DNA of 64,000 nt from Mucilaginibacter aquariorum (GCF_024498135.1 NZ_JANHOH010000001.1:744001-808000), one strand, 5' to 3'. Positions 17,407 to 25,699 are shown, numbered from the stretch's first letter. Notes: generated by a model from the sequence alone, not told the origin. Made by a program: numbers and translations.

Positions 17407-17688
17407 ATGACGCCGGATATAGACCCAAGCTTTTGCGAACACTTACAAGCCATAACAGAAGTTAAACTGAGCGATGAGCATGTATGCGAAGAATGTATAA
17501 AACAAGGCACCCAATGGTTCCATTTGCGCACCTGCCAAACCTGTGGCATTACACTATGCTGCGATCAAAGCGACGAGACCCACATGACCAAACATTATCA
17601 TGCCGAGCGTCACCCCGTAATAGCATCGGCACAGCCCGACGAGCGCTGGCTTTGGTGTTATGTAGATGAACAATTTGTGGAGTATTAA
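17407..17688 (+). CDS. UBP-type zinc-finger protein
   Basis: A 93-residue stand-alone UBP-type (ZnF-UBP) domain. The Cys/His pattern is visible: 'CEHL' near the start, 'CEEC', 'LRTCQTCGITLCC', then 'HMTKHYHAERHPV'. In eukaryotes this finger recognises the ubiquitin C-terminus; bacterial stand-alone versions are widespread and of unknown function. It follows the AurF-like gene by 61 bp and ends exactly where the convergent gene on the other strand ends. Confidence 0.88.
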   Translation: MTPDIDPSFCEHLQAITEVKLSDEHVCEECIKQGTQWFHLRTCQTCGITLCCDQSDETHMTKHYHAERHPVIASAQPDERWLWCYVDEQFVEY

Positions 17689-18588
17689 CTACTTCTTAGT
17701 GACTTCCACGCTCCAATCACTACCGCTTCCAATTTTATAGGTATCGGCAAAGCTGCCCATGTTTAACGCGAAGGATAGTTGCATCAGGCTGTTTAGATAA
17801 GCTAAGGGCTTACCCTCGGGTACACTGCCAAAAGTTTCGCTATAAGGCGCATCGCTTTCGTGTACCAGTACACCTTTATTAAAAACTTTTAGATGCAGCA
17901 TATCGCCGTATTTGAGGTTTAGCTTTTTAACCAGTTCGTCGCTGATGTCTGTCCAGATGTTTCCGTACTGCACATCGTGAATATCGATAGTCCCCTTTAG
18001 TTTGCCATTTTCAAATACCGATCTTTGGTAAGGAATCTTTATTACCTGCTTTGGCAGCTCGGGCCCAACCTGTTCAAACGTGATCACACCTGAGGCCAGG
18101 CGTGCGGCGGTGTATGAATAAACATCCCTGCCATGAAAAGTATAGGATTTACCAGAACCCGGGCGACGGTTTTTTACTTCATCAATTTCCCTTACACCTG
18201 CTATGCCATAGGTTTCGGCAACCAAGGTTAGTGTGCCGTTATCTGGCGTAACAATAAACTGGCCTGTATTGGTTTTCAATACTATCGATTTACGCGATGT
18301 GCCTACCCCCGGGTCAACTACCGAAACAAACACGGTTCCCTTTGGCCAGTAGCTAATGGTTTGGAATAAACGGTACGATGCCTCCCATATATTATAGTTA
18401 GGGATCTCGTGGGTTAGGTCGTAAAGTTTAAGATCGGCAGATACACCGATGGCCACGCCTTTCATTTCGGATACGGCGCCATCTTTTAATCCAAAATCAG
18501 ATTGGTAAACGATGATCTTGTTTTGCGAGAAAGATGTATTAATGCCAAATAGCATTAATATTAAGACTAAGGGTTTTAGGAGTTTCAT
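17689..18588 (-). CDS. SAM hydroxide adenosyltransferase (DUF62) family protein with signal peptide
   Basis: Family of S-adenosylmethionine hydrolases related to fluorinase/chlorinase. The hallmark 'QSDFGLKDGAVSEMKGVA' comes right after a cleavable signal peptide ('MKLLKPLVLILMLFG' through SFSQ), and 'FVSVVDPGVGTSRKSI', 'TPDNGTLTLVAE' and 'TFHGRDVYSYTAARLA' follow. Length is 299 residues. Family enzymes split SAM to adenosine and methionine with water. Export is odd, because SAM is cytoplasmic; the periplasmic form may act on another nucleoside-type substrate. It ends base-to-base with the zinc-finger gene. Confidence 0.85.
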   Translation of the reverse strand: MKLLKPLVLILMLFGINTSFSQNKIIVYQSDFGLKDGAVSEMKGVAIGVSADLKLYDLTHEIPNYNIWEASYRLFQTISYWPKGTVFVSVVDPGVGTSRKSIVLKTNTGQFIVTPDNGTLTLVAETYGIAGVREIDEVKNRRPGSGKSYTFHGRDVYSYTAARLASGVITFEQVGPELPKQVIKIPYQRSVFENGKLKGTIDIHDVQYGNIWTDISDELVKKLNLKYGDMLHLKVFNKGVLVHESDAPYSETFGSVPEGKPLAYLNSLMQLSFALNMGSFADTYKIGSGSDWSVEVTKK

Positions 18589-18672
18589 TTTGAAAATATT
18601 GCGTTTACTTTGGCGCGAAAGTGTTGTGTTAAATTATTCCGAGGGATTACTGCGCAGACGCATACCTTTTAT

Positions 18673-18824
18673 AACCCCATCGGGGTTCAAGGTCGGTAGA
18701 AAAAATCAAGTAACATAATTTATGTGCCGTGGGTACATAACCTTTAGTTAAGATATTATTTGTGCAAGGGTATAGTTCTGTACCTACGGCACAGAGCAGA
18801 TAATCAATTTCTGTGCTACCGACC
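18673..18824. repeat. nested inverted-repeat element
   Basis: Three palindromic parts: a hairpin AACCCC-atc-GGGGTT (18673-18687); outer arms GGTCGGTAG (18691-18699) and CTACCGACC (18816-18824); inner 15-bp arms at 18723-18737 and 18779-18793 (TGTGCCGTGGGTACA and its near-complement). The whole 150 bp could fold into one long stem. No gene is inside. It looks like a small non-autonomous or REP-type element. Confidence 0.65.
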
Positions 18825-18855
18825 TTTTGCTACTACGGAGCAAGTAATCTAAAAA

Positions 18856-19170
18856 TTATCCCGATGCTTCTTCTCCCTTTTCGCCCAATTTAACAATATC
18901 ACCTTCCTTAAATAAAATGGCTTGCAAAGTTTCTCGCCATGCGGGTTTCTTACGCAATAGAAACTCCAGGTCCATGCCAAAGTGTTTAAACTCTTCGTGC
19001 TGGGCGTTCTGCATAATGGCTTTAGCCTGCGGGTCTTTCTCTACAGATATGCGTTGCTCGTACCAGTTGATAGCCTCTGCTTCTTCGCCCAGGGATACGA
19101 TCATGCGTGCAAAGGTCCGGGTTTCGTCCGATAGCTCGCTGGCCGGTTCGTGATATTGATCAAATGCCAT
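18856..19170 (-). CDS. encapsulated-ferritin-like (EncFtn) protein without encapsulin partner
   Basis: A 104-residue two-helix ferritin-like protein that dimerises to form a diiron ferroxidase site. The pattern matches EncFtn: 'EAEAINWYEQRI' with Glu32, 'HEEFKHFGMDLEFL' with Glu60 and His63, then 'PAWRETLQAILFKEG'. Glu32, Glu62 and His65 are the iron ligands in the Rhodospirillum rubrum protein. EncFtn proteins are normally next to an encapsulin shell gene and end in a shell-targeting peptide. Here no shell gene is in the window, and the tail 'KLGEKGEEASG' lacks the usual motif. It lies 65 bp after bioB on the same strand. Confidence 0.8.
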   Translation of the reverse strand: MAFDQYHEPASELSDETRTFARMIVSLGEEAEAINWYEQRISVEKDPQAKAIMQNAQHEEFKHFGMDLEFLLRKKPAWRETLQAILFKEGDIVKLGEKGEEASG

Positions 19171-19235
19171 GTTATACTTTTAGGTTATAAAAGAATAACA
19201 TGGCATTTTTGTTTTATGAAGCTTATGGGATGATA

Positions 19236-20252
19236 TTATATCACCTCATTAATACTCATTTCCTTTATCTCTTTTGAAACATTGGGACGACCGTTTTTGA
19301 ATGCCTTACGTGGCGTTAAGCCCAAAAGTTGGAACATGGCCATGTCCTCATCAAACGATGGGTTTGGTGTAGTTAGTAATTTTTCGCCGGCAAAAATGGA
19401 GTTAGCACCCGCCATAAAACACATAGCTTGTTCAACAGTGCTCATTTCGGTACGACCGGCAGAAAGCCTTACAACCGTTTTAGGCATAATAATGCGGGTG
19501 GTTGCAATCATCCTCACCATATCCCAAACAGAAACACGTGGCTGATTGGCCAGCGGTGTACCCTGTACAGGTACCAATGCATTGATCGGCACAGACTCTG
19601 GGTGCTTTGGCATGTTTGATAATGTTTTCAGCATAGAGATACGATCCTGAGCGGTTTCGCCTAAACCGATGATACCACCGCTGCAAACAGAGATCTTTGC
19701 CTTTCGCACATGATCAAGCGTTTGTAAACGATCGTCATAAGTACGGGTGGTGATGATACGTTTATAATCATCCTCAGAGGTATCTAAATTATGATTGTAG
19801 GCATACAGGCCTGCATCGGCTAAACGTTGAGCCTGGCTTTCGGTAAGCATACCCAGTGTGCAGCATACTTCCATATCCATGGCGTTAACCGCTTTCACCA
19901 TATCAATCACCTTGTCAAAGTCGCGGTTGTCGCGTACTTCGCGCCATGCAGCACCCATACAAAGCCTTGAAGCGCCGCCATTTTTAGCCTTTTGTGCTAC
20001 TGCGATAACTTCTTCTTTAGGCATAATAGCATGCACATCAACCCCGGTATTGTAGCGCGCCGCCTGAGGGCAGTAAGCACAATCCTCGGGGCAACCGCCT
20101 GTTTTGATGGAGATCAACGAGCTTATTTGTACCTCGGCATAATCCTTATTCTCGCGGTGAATAGTTGCCGCGCGGAATATCAGATCAAGCAATGGTGAAT
20201 GGTATATTTTTGAGATTTCTTCCTGTGTCCAGTCGTATCTTACTTCAGTCAT
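19236..20252 (-). CDS. bioB: biotin synthase
   Basis: Radical-SAM enzyme inserting sulphur into dethiobiotin. The 338 residues include the cluster motif CPEDCAYC (Cys54, Cys58, Cys61), 'CMGAAWREVRD', 'YNHNLDTSEDDY' and the conserved 'RLSAGR' arginine ligand region of the [2Fe-2S] cluster. It starts 27 bp after mgtE on the same strand but has its own TAnnTTTG box at 20275-20282. Other biotin genes are not in the window. Confidence 0.97.
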   Translation of the reverse strand: MTEVRYDWTQEEISKIYHSPLLDLIFRAATIHRENKDYAEVQISSLISIKTGGCPEDCAYCPQAARYNTGVDVHAIMPKEEVIAVAQKAKNGGASRLCMGAAWREVRDNRDFDKVIDMVKAVNAMDMEVCCTLGMLTESQAQRLADAGLYAYNHNLDTSEDDYKRIITTRTYDDRLQTLDHVRKAKISVCSGGIIGLGETAQDRISMLKTLSNMPKHPESVPINALVPVQGTPLANQPRVSVWDMVRMIATTRIIMPKTVVRLSAGRTEMSTVEQAMCFMAGANSIFAGEKLLTTPNPSFDEDMAMFQLLGLTPRKAFKNGRPNVSKEIKEMSINEVI

Positions 20253-20274
20253 ATTCGTATTCGTTTTGATGGGT

Positions 20275-20282
20275 CAAAATTA
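20275..20282 (-). promoter_or_regulatory. -7 box of bioB (TAATTTTG)
   Basis: A perfect match to the Bacteroidota -7 consensus TAnnTTTG on the minus strand, 22 nt before the bioB ATG and overlapping the end of mgtE. No clear -33 TTG was identified. Confidence 0.55.
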
Positions 20283-21629
20283 TAATAAAAGCTTGCTTGC
20301 CAACCATAATGGCAGAAAAAATCCAATACAATCTGTAAATGTAGTAATGATAATTGACGATGCCACAGCCGGATCAATCCCTACCCTTTTCAAAATCAGC
20401 GGGATAGATGCACCTGTTAAACCAGCAACGATCAAATTACCTGTCATAGCTAAAAACAGCACCAGGCCCAGCATAGGGTTGGCATCGTAAAAATAGGCCA
20501 CCGCGAAAACGATTAATCCGTTGCAGGCACCATTTACCAGGCCTACTAAAAGCTCTTTTAAAACAGTATTATAGGCTTGTCTATCGCTTAGGTCGCTTAA
20601 CGAGATACGCCTTACGGTTACCGCTAATGCCTGTGTAGCTGTGTTGCCACCCATACCTGCAATAATGGTCATATAGGCTGATATTACGGCCAGGTTCTTT
20701 ACCGTAGCATCAAAATTACGAATGATAGATGCCGCTAAAAACGCGGTGCCGAGGTTAATTACCAACCATGGCAAACGGCTTTTTACAGCATCGCGCCAGT
20801 TACCGCTTAGTTCCTCATCTTCTGATACGCCCGAGATCTTCAAGATATCCTCGGTGTTCTCGGCCTCCATAACGTCGATGATATCATCAACCGTAATGCG
20901 GCCCAGCAATTTCATATGATCGTCAACCACGGGTATGGTAGTCAGGTTGTACTGCGATATCAGTTTGGCAACCTCTTCCTGATCAAGCTCAGCTTTTACG
21001 TATACAAAGTCGGTTTGTACAAGGTCACGCACCCTAGCTTCGCCACGGGCCTTTATAATATCTTTTATGGATAGGATGCCCTGCAAAGTTTTATGATCAT
21101 CTACTACGTAAATGGTATAAAACTCTTCCATTTCTTCAGATTGGCGGATGATCTCGTCCAGCGCGTCTTTTTTGTCCAGGTTAATGTTTACACAAATAAC
21201 TTCCGAGTTCATCAAACCACCGGCGGTATCCTCGTGGTAATTTAACAGGGCACGGATACTGGTAGCATCTTCCTGGTCAATGTCCTCTAAAATTTCTTGC
21301 TGGTCTTCTTTGTCAAGCTGCGAAATAATATCCGTGGCCACGTCATAATCCATCTCCTCTACTATCTCCGACCGTTTTTCGGGATGCAGGCCCACCAAAA
21401 GATCTTCCGGGTGCGATTCCTCGGTCATCTCCGAGATGACCTCTGATGCAATATCAGTAGGCAGGATATTGATGATACGTTCTTTTGCTTCCTGCGGGAG
21501 TTTCTCGAATAGTATGGCAATCTCCGAAGCGTGGTAGTCGTTCAAAACAACCTGTAATTCAGCATCATCCCCCTCAAGGGCGGTTTTAATGCGGAGCAGG
21601 TCGGTTTTATCTATTTCAAAAGATTGCAT
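20280..21629 (-). CDS. mgtE: magnesium transporter MgtE
   Basis: Mg2+ channel/transporter of 449 residues. The N-terminal superhelical domain (about 20-135, many 'EEMD/DIISQL' repeats) precedes two CBS domains (about 140-260, 'GLMNSEVICVN' and 'VKAELDQEEVAKLISQ') that sense cytosolic magnesium. Five membrane helices form the C-terminal pore, with 'GMGGNTATQALAVTVRR' and the pore aspartate in 'ITTFTDCIGFF'. A near -7 box TATTTTG (21637-21643, minus strand) ends 7 nt before the start, so the leader is very short. CorA also occurs in this window, giving two magnesium uptake routes. Confidence 0.95.
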   Translation of the reverse strand: MQSFEIDKTDLLRIKTALEGDDAELQVVLNDYHASEIAILFEKLPQEAKERIINILPTDIASEVISEMTEESHPEDLLVGLHPEKRSEIVEEMDYDVATDIISQLDKEDQQEILEDIDQEDATSIRALLNYHEDTAGGLMNSEVICVNINLDKKDALDEIIRQSEEMEEFYTIYVVDDHKTLQGILSIKDIIKARGEARVRDLVQTDFVYVKAELDQEEVAKLISQYNLTTIPVVDDHMKLLGRITVDDIIDVMEAENTEDILKISGVSEDEELSGNWRDAVKSRLPWLVINLGTAFLAASIIRNFDATVKNLAVISAYMTIIAGMGGNTATQALAVTVRRISLSDLSDRQAYNTVLKELLVGLVNGACNGLIVFAVAYFYDANPMLGLVLFLAMTGNLIVAGLTGASIPLILKRVGIDPAVASSIIITTFTDCIGFFLPLWLASKLLL

Positions 21630-21734
21630 ATGCAGGCAAAATAAGCAATTTTACTGAAAAGTTGAGGCTGGAACTGGGATTAATTGGGTTAAATTCCCGT
21701 ATTACTTCACACATTGTGCTGACTTAATAACTAC

Positions 21735-22349
21735 CTACCCGCTGTATTTATAAACCGCCTTTACACCGTTTACTTTGTTTAGCTTACTCATCACCTGCTC
21801 TATCTGTGTTTTACGGACGGAGAATTTTATCTGACAGTTCAACTCTGATACCTGCTCTAAAATTTGCAGCTGGTCATCTTTAATAATGCGCATTACATCA
21901 TTCATCTGCACATAATCAAATGTGATGGTGTAGATATCGTTAACGGTTTTTTCTATCACCTGCGCCGCGTCCAACGCCATTTCGGTAGCGGTTTTGTAGG
22001 CGTTTATTAGTCCCGGTACGCCCAGTAAGGTACCGCCAAAGTAACGGACAACCACCACAAGCACATTGGTAATGTTTCGGGATAGCAAAGTATTTAATAT
22101 CGGCCTGCCTGCCGTGCCTGAGGGTTCACCATCGTCGTTTACACGGAAAACGGAGCGGTCTATCCCCAGCCTTATAGCCCAGCAGTGGTGATTAGCTTTT
22201 GGATGTTCCGATTTTAAGTTTGCTACTATGGCTTTTATATCATTATCAGAAGTAACCGGGTAGGCAAAGCCCAGGAACTTGCTGCCCCGATCGCGAAAGA
22301 TGCTTTCAACAGGCCGGGCGATGGTTTTATAGGTATCGTCAAATAACAT
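21735..22349 (-). CDS. YigZ/IMPACT family protein
   Basis: A 204-residue protein of the UPF0029/IMPACT family. The N-terminal IMPACT domain is marked by 'RGSKFLGFAYPV', 'HPKANHHCWAIRLG', 'DDGEPSGTAGRPIL' and 'VVVRYFGGTLLGVPGLI'. A C-terminal ferredoxin-like domain of about 60 residues follows. Bacterial YigZ is conserved but its role is unsettled; eukaryotic IMPACT regulates translation through GCN2. It starts 8 bp after the EamA transporter gene, in the ribD-eamA-yigZ run. Confidence 0.92.
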   Translation of the reverse strand: MLFDDTYKTIARPVESIFRDRGSKFLGFAYPVTSDNDIKAIVANLKSEHPKANHHCWAIRLGIDRSVFRVNDDGEPSGTAGRPILNTLLSRNITNVLVVVVRYFGGTLLGVPGLINAYKTATEMALDAAQVIEKTVNDIYTITFDYVQMNDVMRIIKDDQLQILEQVSELNCQIKFSVRKTQIEQVMSKLNKVNGVKAVYKYSG

Positions 22350-22357
22350 ATCACAGA

Positions 22358-23215
22358 TCAGGAAATAGTAATTACTACAATGGCTATAACCGCCAGTGCC
22401 ACGCCTACTTTGTTGAGGATGCTTAGCCGCTCGTTAAACACCACCAGGCCAACAAGCGTGCCCAAAGCAATTACACCGATATTCATGGCAGAGAATACCG
22501 TTGACGGGCTTTTAGATAAGGATGTATGTGCTTTTAAATAAAATAGGATGTTTCCGAAATTAGCTACCCCCAGTATCCAGCCAAACATAATATGCGGCCA
22601 TGAGAACTTTGTCTTTTTTGTGGCTACCCTAAATATCAGTACAATTAAGGCAATAACAAATGCCAGTATGTAGATCAGGAAAAGCGAAGTGGTGTAGGGT
22701 ACTTCTTTAAATAAAGCAACCTGTTTAAACAGGATATCAATTATACCTATCCCAAAAAATACAATCAGCAGAAAGATCCATGCGTTTGAATAAACCTTGC
22801 GGTTAGCTGTTTTCTTTTGCCACGGTATAGAGCAAAGTATTGCCGCGAAACCAATTATCAACCCAATAACTTTCAGCTTGTTTAAACTATCGCCAAATAT
22901 TAAGAACGAGGCCAGCAGCGGGATAAACAACGAAAGCCTTTGTGCAACATCGGTACGTACAATACCGGCTACCCTAACGGATGTAGCCATCACCATAAAT
23001 AGCAGCGGTAATAATACCCCAAGGCCTAAGTAAATATGTATCGGTGCATTTTGCAGGCTGGGTATTGTGGGTTTAAAAAAGAACCAGGTAAGCAGGATAG
23101 CCATCGAGTAATTCCATGTAATGGCCTGAAAAACATCTATCTGATAGCGTTTGGCAAGTTTTAGCAATACGGAAACGATAACGCTGCAGCAAATACTTAA
23201 AAAAACGTATAACAT
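22358..23215 (-). CDS. DMT-superfamily (EamA-type) transporter
   Basis: Inner-membrane protein of 285 residues with ten predicted helices in two EamA-like halves. The charged loop 'QKKTANRKVYSN' separates the halves, and the second repeat closes with 'GVIALGTLVGLVVFNERLS' near the C-terminus. The family exports or imports metabolites such as amino acids or nucleosides; substrate unknown. It lies 9 bp downstream of ribD and 8 bp upstream of yigZ, clearly one operon. A riboflavin-related cargo would fit the neighbour but is speculation. Confidence 0.87.
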   Translation of the reverse strand: MLYVFLSICCSVIVSVLLKLAKRYQIDVFQAITWNYSMAILLTWFFFKPTIPSLQNAPIHIYLGLGVLLPLLFMVMATSVRVAGIVRTDVAQRLSLFIPLLASFLIFGDSLNKLKVIGLIIGFAAILCSIPWQKKTANRKVYSNAWIFLLIVFFGIGIIDILFKQVALFKEVPYTTSLFLIYILAFVIALIVLIFRVATKKTKFSWPHIMFGWILGVANFGNILFYLKAHTSLSKSPSTVFSAMNIGVIALGTLVGLVVFNERLSILNKVGVALAVIAIVVITIS

Positions 23216-23224
23216 TATAATAGG

Positions 23225-24277
23225 TTATGTAGGTAGATTTGTAAAGATCTGTAAACTATTTGCCCCCACTGTATATTCACCAGTATTTGTACCGCTTACA
23301 ACCGGCGCTTTAATACCATCTTTTAAAACAGATGAGCCGGTAAAAATACGTGCTTCATCCCATAAACCGGCATTAATAAACGAGTTTAGTGTATGTGCAC
23401 CGCCCTCAATAATTACCGACTGGATATCCTGCAAATACAACTGAAACAAAATATACTGTGGTACAAAGCGATCAAAGTCTTCCAGCGCAATGTACTTGTT
23501 CTTTCCGTCAATATCTGTTTTCACCTCGTTAAATATCAACGTTTCAACAGATTGGTCAAACGCGTTCAAAGTTTTGCTTAATTCCAGCCGGCGATCTATC
23601 ACTACTCGTTTTGGGGATTTCCCTTCCACATACCGTACGTTTAATTGCGGGTTGTCGGCCAGTACGGTATTCTTGCCAACCAATATGGCATCTTCTTCGG
23701 CACGCCATTGATGCACCAGTTTCCTTGCTTCGGGGCCGGTTATCCAATGCTGTGTGCCATCTGCCGGGGCAAAAAAGCCATCAGCAGTTTGCGCCCACTT
23801 TAGTATGATGTATGGCCTTTGCTTTTGTACACGGGTAAAAAAGCGACGGTTTAGCCATTGACATTCTTTTTCTAATACCCCTGTAGTTACTTCTATGCCT
23901 GCGGCCTGCAGTTTTTCAATGCCTTTGCCATCCACCTGCGGGAACGGGTCGCGGCAGCCTACCACTACTTTTGGTATCTGGTGTTTGATGATCAGATCTG
24001 CACAGGGTGGCGTTTTGCCATAATGCGCGCAGGGTTCTAAAGAAACATATATGGTAGATTGTTTAAGCAGATCGGCATGATTACCATACCTGTCTGTCAC
24101 CATTTTAACAGCGTTTACCTCGGCATGGGCTTCACCATATTTTTGATGATAACCCTCTCCTATTATTTTATCATCATGAACTATTACAGCGCCCACCATT
24201 GGGTTCGGACTAACCGAACCTGCACCTAAAGCGGCCAGATCAAGGCAACGCTGCATATATATTTCGTGTAATGCCAT
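23225..24277 (-). CDS. ribD: bifunctional riboflavin deaminase/reductase
   Basis: Two-step riboflavin enzyme of 350 residues. The N-terminal deaminase has HAE at residues 51-53 and 'PCAHYGKTPPC' with zinc-binding cysteines. The C-terminal NADPH reductase starts near residue 150 ('PYIILKWAQTADGF') and contains 'AILVGKNTVLADNPQLNVR' and 'VIIEGGAHTLNSFI'. A perfect -7 box, TACTTTTG, ends 4 nt before the ATG, so the mRNA is predicted to be nearly leaderless, and no FMN riboswitch can fit. It is divergent from prmC with only 33 bp between starts. Confidence 0.96.
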   Translation of the reverse strand: MALHEIYMQRCLDLAALGAGSVSPNPMVGAVIVHDDKIIGEGYHQKYGEAHAEVNAVKMVTDRYGNHADLLKQSTIYVSLEPCAHYGKTPPCADLIIKHQIPKVVVGCRDPFPQVDGKGIEKLQAAGIEVTTGVLEKECQWLNRRFFTRVQKQRPYIILKWAQTADGFFAPADGTQHWITGPEARKLVHQWRAEEDAILVGKNTVLADNPQLNVRYVEGKSPKRVVIDRRLELSKTLNAFDQSVETLIFNEVKTDIDGKNKYIALEDFDRFVPQYILFQLYLQDIQSVIIEGGAHTLNSFINAGLWDEARIFTGSSVLKDGIKAPVVSGTNTGEYTVGANSLQIFTNLPT

Positions 24278-24281
24278 TGTG

Positions 24282-24289
24282 CAAAAGTA
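24282..24289 (-). promoter_or_regulatory. -7 box of ribD (TACTTTTG)
   Basis: Perfect TAnnTTTG on the minus strand with 4 nt between its G and the ribD ATG (24277). Transcription should begin at or next to the start codon. Confidence 0.65.
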
Positions 24290-24299
24290 GGTTTTATGT

Positions 24300-24306
24300 T
24301 ACTTTG
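24300..24306 (+). promoter_or_regulatory. -7 box of prmC (TACTTTG)
   Basis: A 7-base variant of TAnnTTTG, 4 nt before the prmC ATG at 24311. A TTG at 24277-24279, 20 bp upstream, could be the -33 element and would overlap the ribD start codon. Confidence 0.55.
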
Positions 24307-24310
24307 TTGC

Positions 24311-25183
24311 ATGAAAACTATTAAGGATGTATTCCTGTCCTTTCAGCAAGGCCTTAGTGAAGTATATGATACCCGTGAAATTGAGGCTATTGCCTTATTG
24401 GTGCTGGAAGAAATTACAGATATGTCCCGCGCCAAAATAAAGGCTTTCCCCGAGGATGAGGTACCCGGCGAGGCGACTGAAAAGATCCAAAACATTCTTG
24501 AAGAACTTAAAACCGGCAGGCCTGTACAATATATTTTAGGCAATACGGAGTTTTATGGCTTAAACTTTTTGGTAAACCCTGCTACGTTGATACCAAGACC
24601 CGAAACGGAAGAATTGGTAGAATGGCTGATTTCTTCAGTTGGCAGTTTAAAGTTGGCAGTTAACAGTAGCCTATCTGTTTTGGATATCGGTACCGGTAGT
24701 GGTTGCATTGCTATTAGTTTGAAGAAGAACCTGCCAGGTGCAAAGGTCACTGCGATAGATATATCACCCGAAGCTTTACATACAGCTCAACAAAATGCTG
24801 TAATTAACGACGTTGAGGTTGAGTTTATTCAAGATGATATCTTAAATACAAAACTCGAAATTGAATATTCGAAATTCGAAGTAATTATATCTAACCCGCC
24901 ATACGTTACCCTGATCGATAAAGCCCAAATGCACCAAAACGTAACCGGTTTTGAGCCGCACACGGCGCTGTTTGTACCGGAGAATGATCCGCTGATCTTC
25001 TATAAGGGCATTGCTGATTTCGCGGTTGAACACTTATCTGGGAATGGCTTATTGTTCTTCGAAATAAATGAAAATTTTGGTAAAGAAACAGTTGAGTTAT
25101 TAACAGATAAAGGATTTACTGACATTGAGTTGCGTAAAGATATGAGCAGCAGGGACAGGATGGCAAAGGCGGTGAAAGGTTAA
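24311..25183 (+). CDS. prmC: peptide-chain-release-factor glutamine methyltransferase
   Basis: SAM-dependent N5-glutamine methyltransferase (HemK/PrmC) that modifies the GGQ motif of release factors. The protein from the ATG at 24311 has 290 residues; the ATG at 24296 lies inside the probable promoter. Marks are the N-terminal helical domain with 'GRPVQYILGNTEFYGLNF', the methyltransferase motif 'VLDIGTGSGCIAISL' and the catalytic 'ISNPPYVT'. Release-factor genes are not nearby. Identification is secure. Confidence 0.95.
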   Translation: MKTIKDVFLSFQQGLSEVYDTREIEAIALLVLEEITDMSRAKIKAFPEDEVPGEATEKIQNILEELKTGRPVQYILGNTEFYGLNFLVNPATLIPRPETEELVEWLISSVGSLKLAVNSSLSVLDIGTGSGCIAISLKKNLPGAKVTAIDISPEALHTAQQNAVINDVEVEFIQDDILNTKLEIEYSKFEVIISNPPYVTLIDKAQMHQNVTGFEPHTALFVPENDPLIFYKGIADFAVEHLSGNGLLFFEINENFGKETVELLTDKGFTDIELRKDMSSRDRMAKAVKG

Positions 25184-25209
25184 ATCTAAACCCGCGCCAT
25201 AACCACCAT

Positions 25210-25676
25210 GTCATTTCGAACGAGCGATAGCGAGGAGAAATCTTTTACACATGCATCCAAACTATCTTGGTTAACACCAAGCGCTCAGACTATTCCTGGT
25301 TTATTTCATCATTTAAAAATCGGCGCTTGGGGTTGGTAGAATTAATCAGAGCGTCTTTCTTTTCCCTACGCCACTTCTTGATCTCTTTCTCGCGCTCAAT
25401 GGCATGTTCAATATTTGTAAAGTGTTCATGGTGGACCAAATAGTAACAGTAGTATCTGCCTGTAAAAGATTTACCAGTGCCTTTATTCTCCTCGTGCTCG
25501 TATAATCGTCGACTTAAATCATTAGTAACACCAATATATAATATCGATTTATCGTAATTGGTAGTTATGTATACGTAGTAATTGTGATTTCACATGCTTA
25601 AAATTACAAATAGTTTGGCTGCAAAGCGCTCCTTTCTGTTGTAAAAGATTTCTCCTCGTACCCCGTTCGAAATGAC
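25210..25676. repeat. 467-bp element: GIY-YIG relic framed by inverted palindromic repeats
   Basis: Left arm 25210-25249 and right arm 25640-25676 are inverted copies of one repeat: they share the ends 'gtcatttcgaac' and 'gaggagaaatcttttaca' in opposite orientation. The same repeat forms the element at 38441-38570. Between the arms lies only a broken GIY-YIG nuclease gene. A G-run/C-run hairpin (25678-25700) follows and can terminate transcripts between prmC and xerD. Confidence 0.75.
25290..25595 (-). pseudogene. GIY-YIG endonuclease gene with stop at codon 2
   Basis: Reading leftward from the ATG at 25595, codon 2 is TGA (25590-25592). An uninterrupted frame of 99 codons then runs to TAG at 25290-25292. 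The product would be a single-domain GIY-YIG nuclease: 'YYVYITTN', 'ILYIGVTNDLSRRLYEH', 'GRYYCYYLVHHEHF', then 'AIEREKEIKKWRREKK'. All core residues are intact; only the second codon is a stop. Family members often begin with Met-Lys-Xxx, so TGA probably replaced a sense codon. A non-ATG start further in cannot be excluded. The gene is framed by inverted repeats. Confidence 0.8.
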
Positions 25677-25699
25677 AGGGGGGGGGCTCTGTCGCCCCC

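Noticed and set aside
24277-24311. FMN riboswitch upstream of ribD
   Set aside because: Only 33 bp separate the divergent starts and each holds a promoter; no room for a riboswitch.
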